From the NCBI RefSeq assembly GCF_041734735.1, contig NC_134898.1, positions 46,926,341 through 46,990,340 on the forward strand: a stretch of 64,000 nucleotides of DNA. The letters are read 5' to 3'. How positions within the stretch are numbered: the first letter of the stretch is position 1; every line of letters begins with the position of its first letter. The notes beneath the pieces are model-generated. The model saw nothing but the letters and a program-made list of their open reading frames with translations, was not told the origin of the DNA and did not search any database. This stretch comes from Babylonia areolata. Its lineage: Eukaryota > Mollusca > Gastropoda > Neogastropoda > Buccinidae. This document shows, piece by piece, positions 63,631-64,000 of the stretch. The position numbers and the translations under genes were made by a program.

Positions 63631-64000
63631 TACCGTAAAGTTCGGTCTATAAGCTGCGACTTTTTACTCCAGCTTCAACCTCTGCGGCTTATACAATGAT
63701 GCGGCTTATTTGAGGATTTTAACGATCCCGGGAGTGTCACATTCTCGTCTATTCTTAGCTGCCCTTCAACTCACCAAAATCATGATTTCTGTCCATGAAT
63801 TTTTGGATGAGCTTCAGGATAGTGTGCTAACTGTTCACGTTTTATAAATCAAATCCGCACACATTAAAGCCTTCAGATCAGCATTCAGTTCTACTCTGCT
63901 CAAGCGAACATCCTCATCATGCCGAAAACGCAAAGTTATGCCTATGATGAGCCTTCAAATTGAAGGCGATCGACCTAGCAGACGACAGTGCAAGCGACGA
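63631..64000 (+). mobile_element. 5' end of a pogo/Tigger-like DNA transposon, cut by window edge
   Basis: After a TA, the terminal repeat CCGTAAAGTTCGGTCTATAA and the related CTGCGGCTTATACAATGATG are typical of pogo-type elements. A start at 63919 reads MPKTQSYAYDE; after a one-base frame change the line continues FKLKAIDLADDSASD, like the N-terminal DNA-binding domain of pogo-like transposases. The frame change suggests a dead copy. Confidence 0.65.

Overview
The window is eukaryotic genomic DNA from an intron-rich, repeat-rich animal. Short coding exons are separated by introns full of TG/CA and GA microsatellites, minisatellites, tRNA-derived SINEs, LINE 3' ends and non-autonomous elements. 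The two recognisable host genes and the repeat style (SINEs with GAA or ATCA tails, LINE remnants ending in zinc-finger-like modules) suggest a lophotrochozoan, probably a marine gastropod mollusc. That taxon is inferred, not proven by the sequence.

Region 1 (1-about 30.6 kb, + strand) is the 3' two thirds of a cytochrome b5 reductase 4 gene (CYB5R4/NCB5OR). The window opens inside the CS domain; the N-terminal cytochrome b5 domain lies off the left edge. Exons can be joined in one continuous frame from 103 to the stop at 21578-21580, giving 388 residues of CS plus FAD/NAD(P)H reductase domain. The exon carrying the nucleotide-binding CGP motif is present twice (15760-15843 and 17741-17824), with identical length and phase, which suits mutually exclusive splicing. 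A long AT-rich stretch with candidate poly(A) signals follows and may be 3' UTR.

Region 2 (about 30.6-35.7 kb) lies between genes that converge tail to tail. It holds LINE/SINE tails, a 45-bp minisatellite and other repeats.

Region 3 (about 35.7-55.7 kb, - strand) is a complete katanin p60 ATPase A-like 1 gene (KATNAL1). Eleven coding exons join in frame to a 494-residue protein with an N-terminal MIT-type domain, a basic linker and an AAA+ ATPase domain with intact Walker A and B motifs. A likely non-coding first exon with a CCAAT box lies near 55.6-55.74 kb. A 30-bp palindromic minisatellite sits just past the stop codon.

Region 4 (about 57.8-64 kb, - strand) carries the last coding exon of a third, unidentified gene (62939-63103) with a probable long 3' UTR. 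At the right edge is the start of a DNA transposon (terminal repeat from about 63631, transposase start at 63919).

CYB5R4 encodes a flavohaemoprotein oxidoreductase and KATNAL1 a microtubule-severing ATPase. Nothing in the sequence links their functions. No prokaryotic features, true tRNA or rRNA genes, or CRISPR arrays were found.
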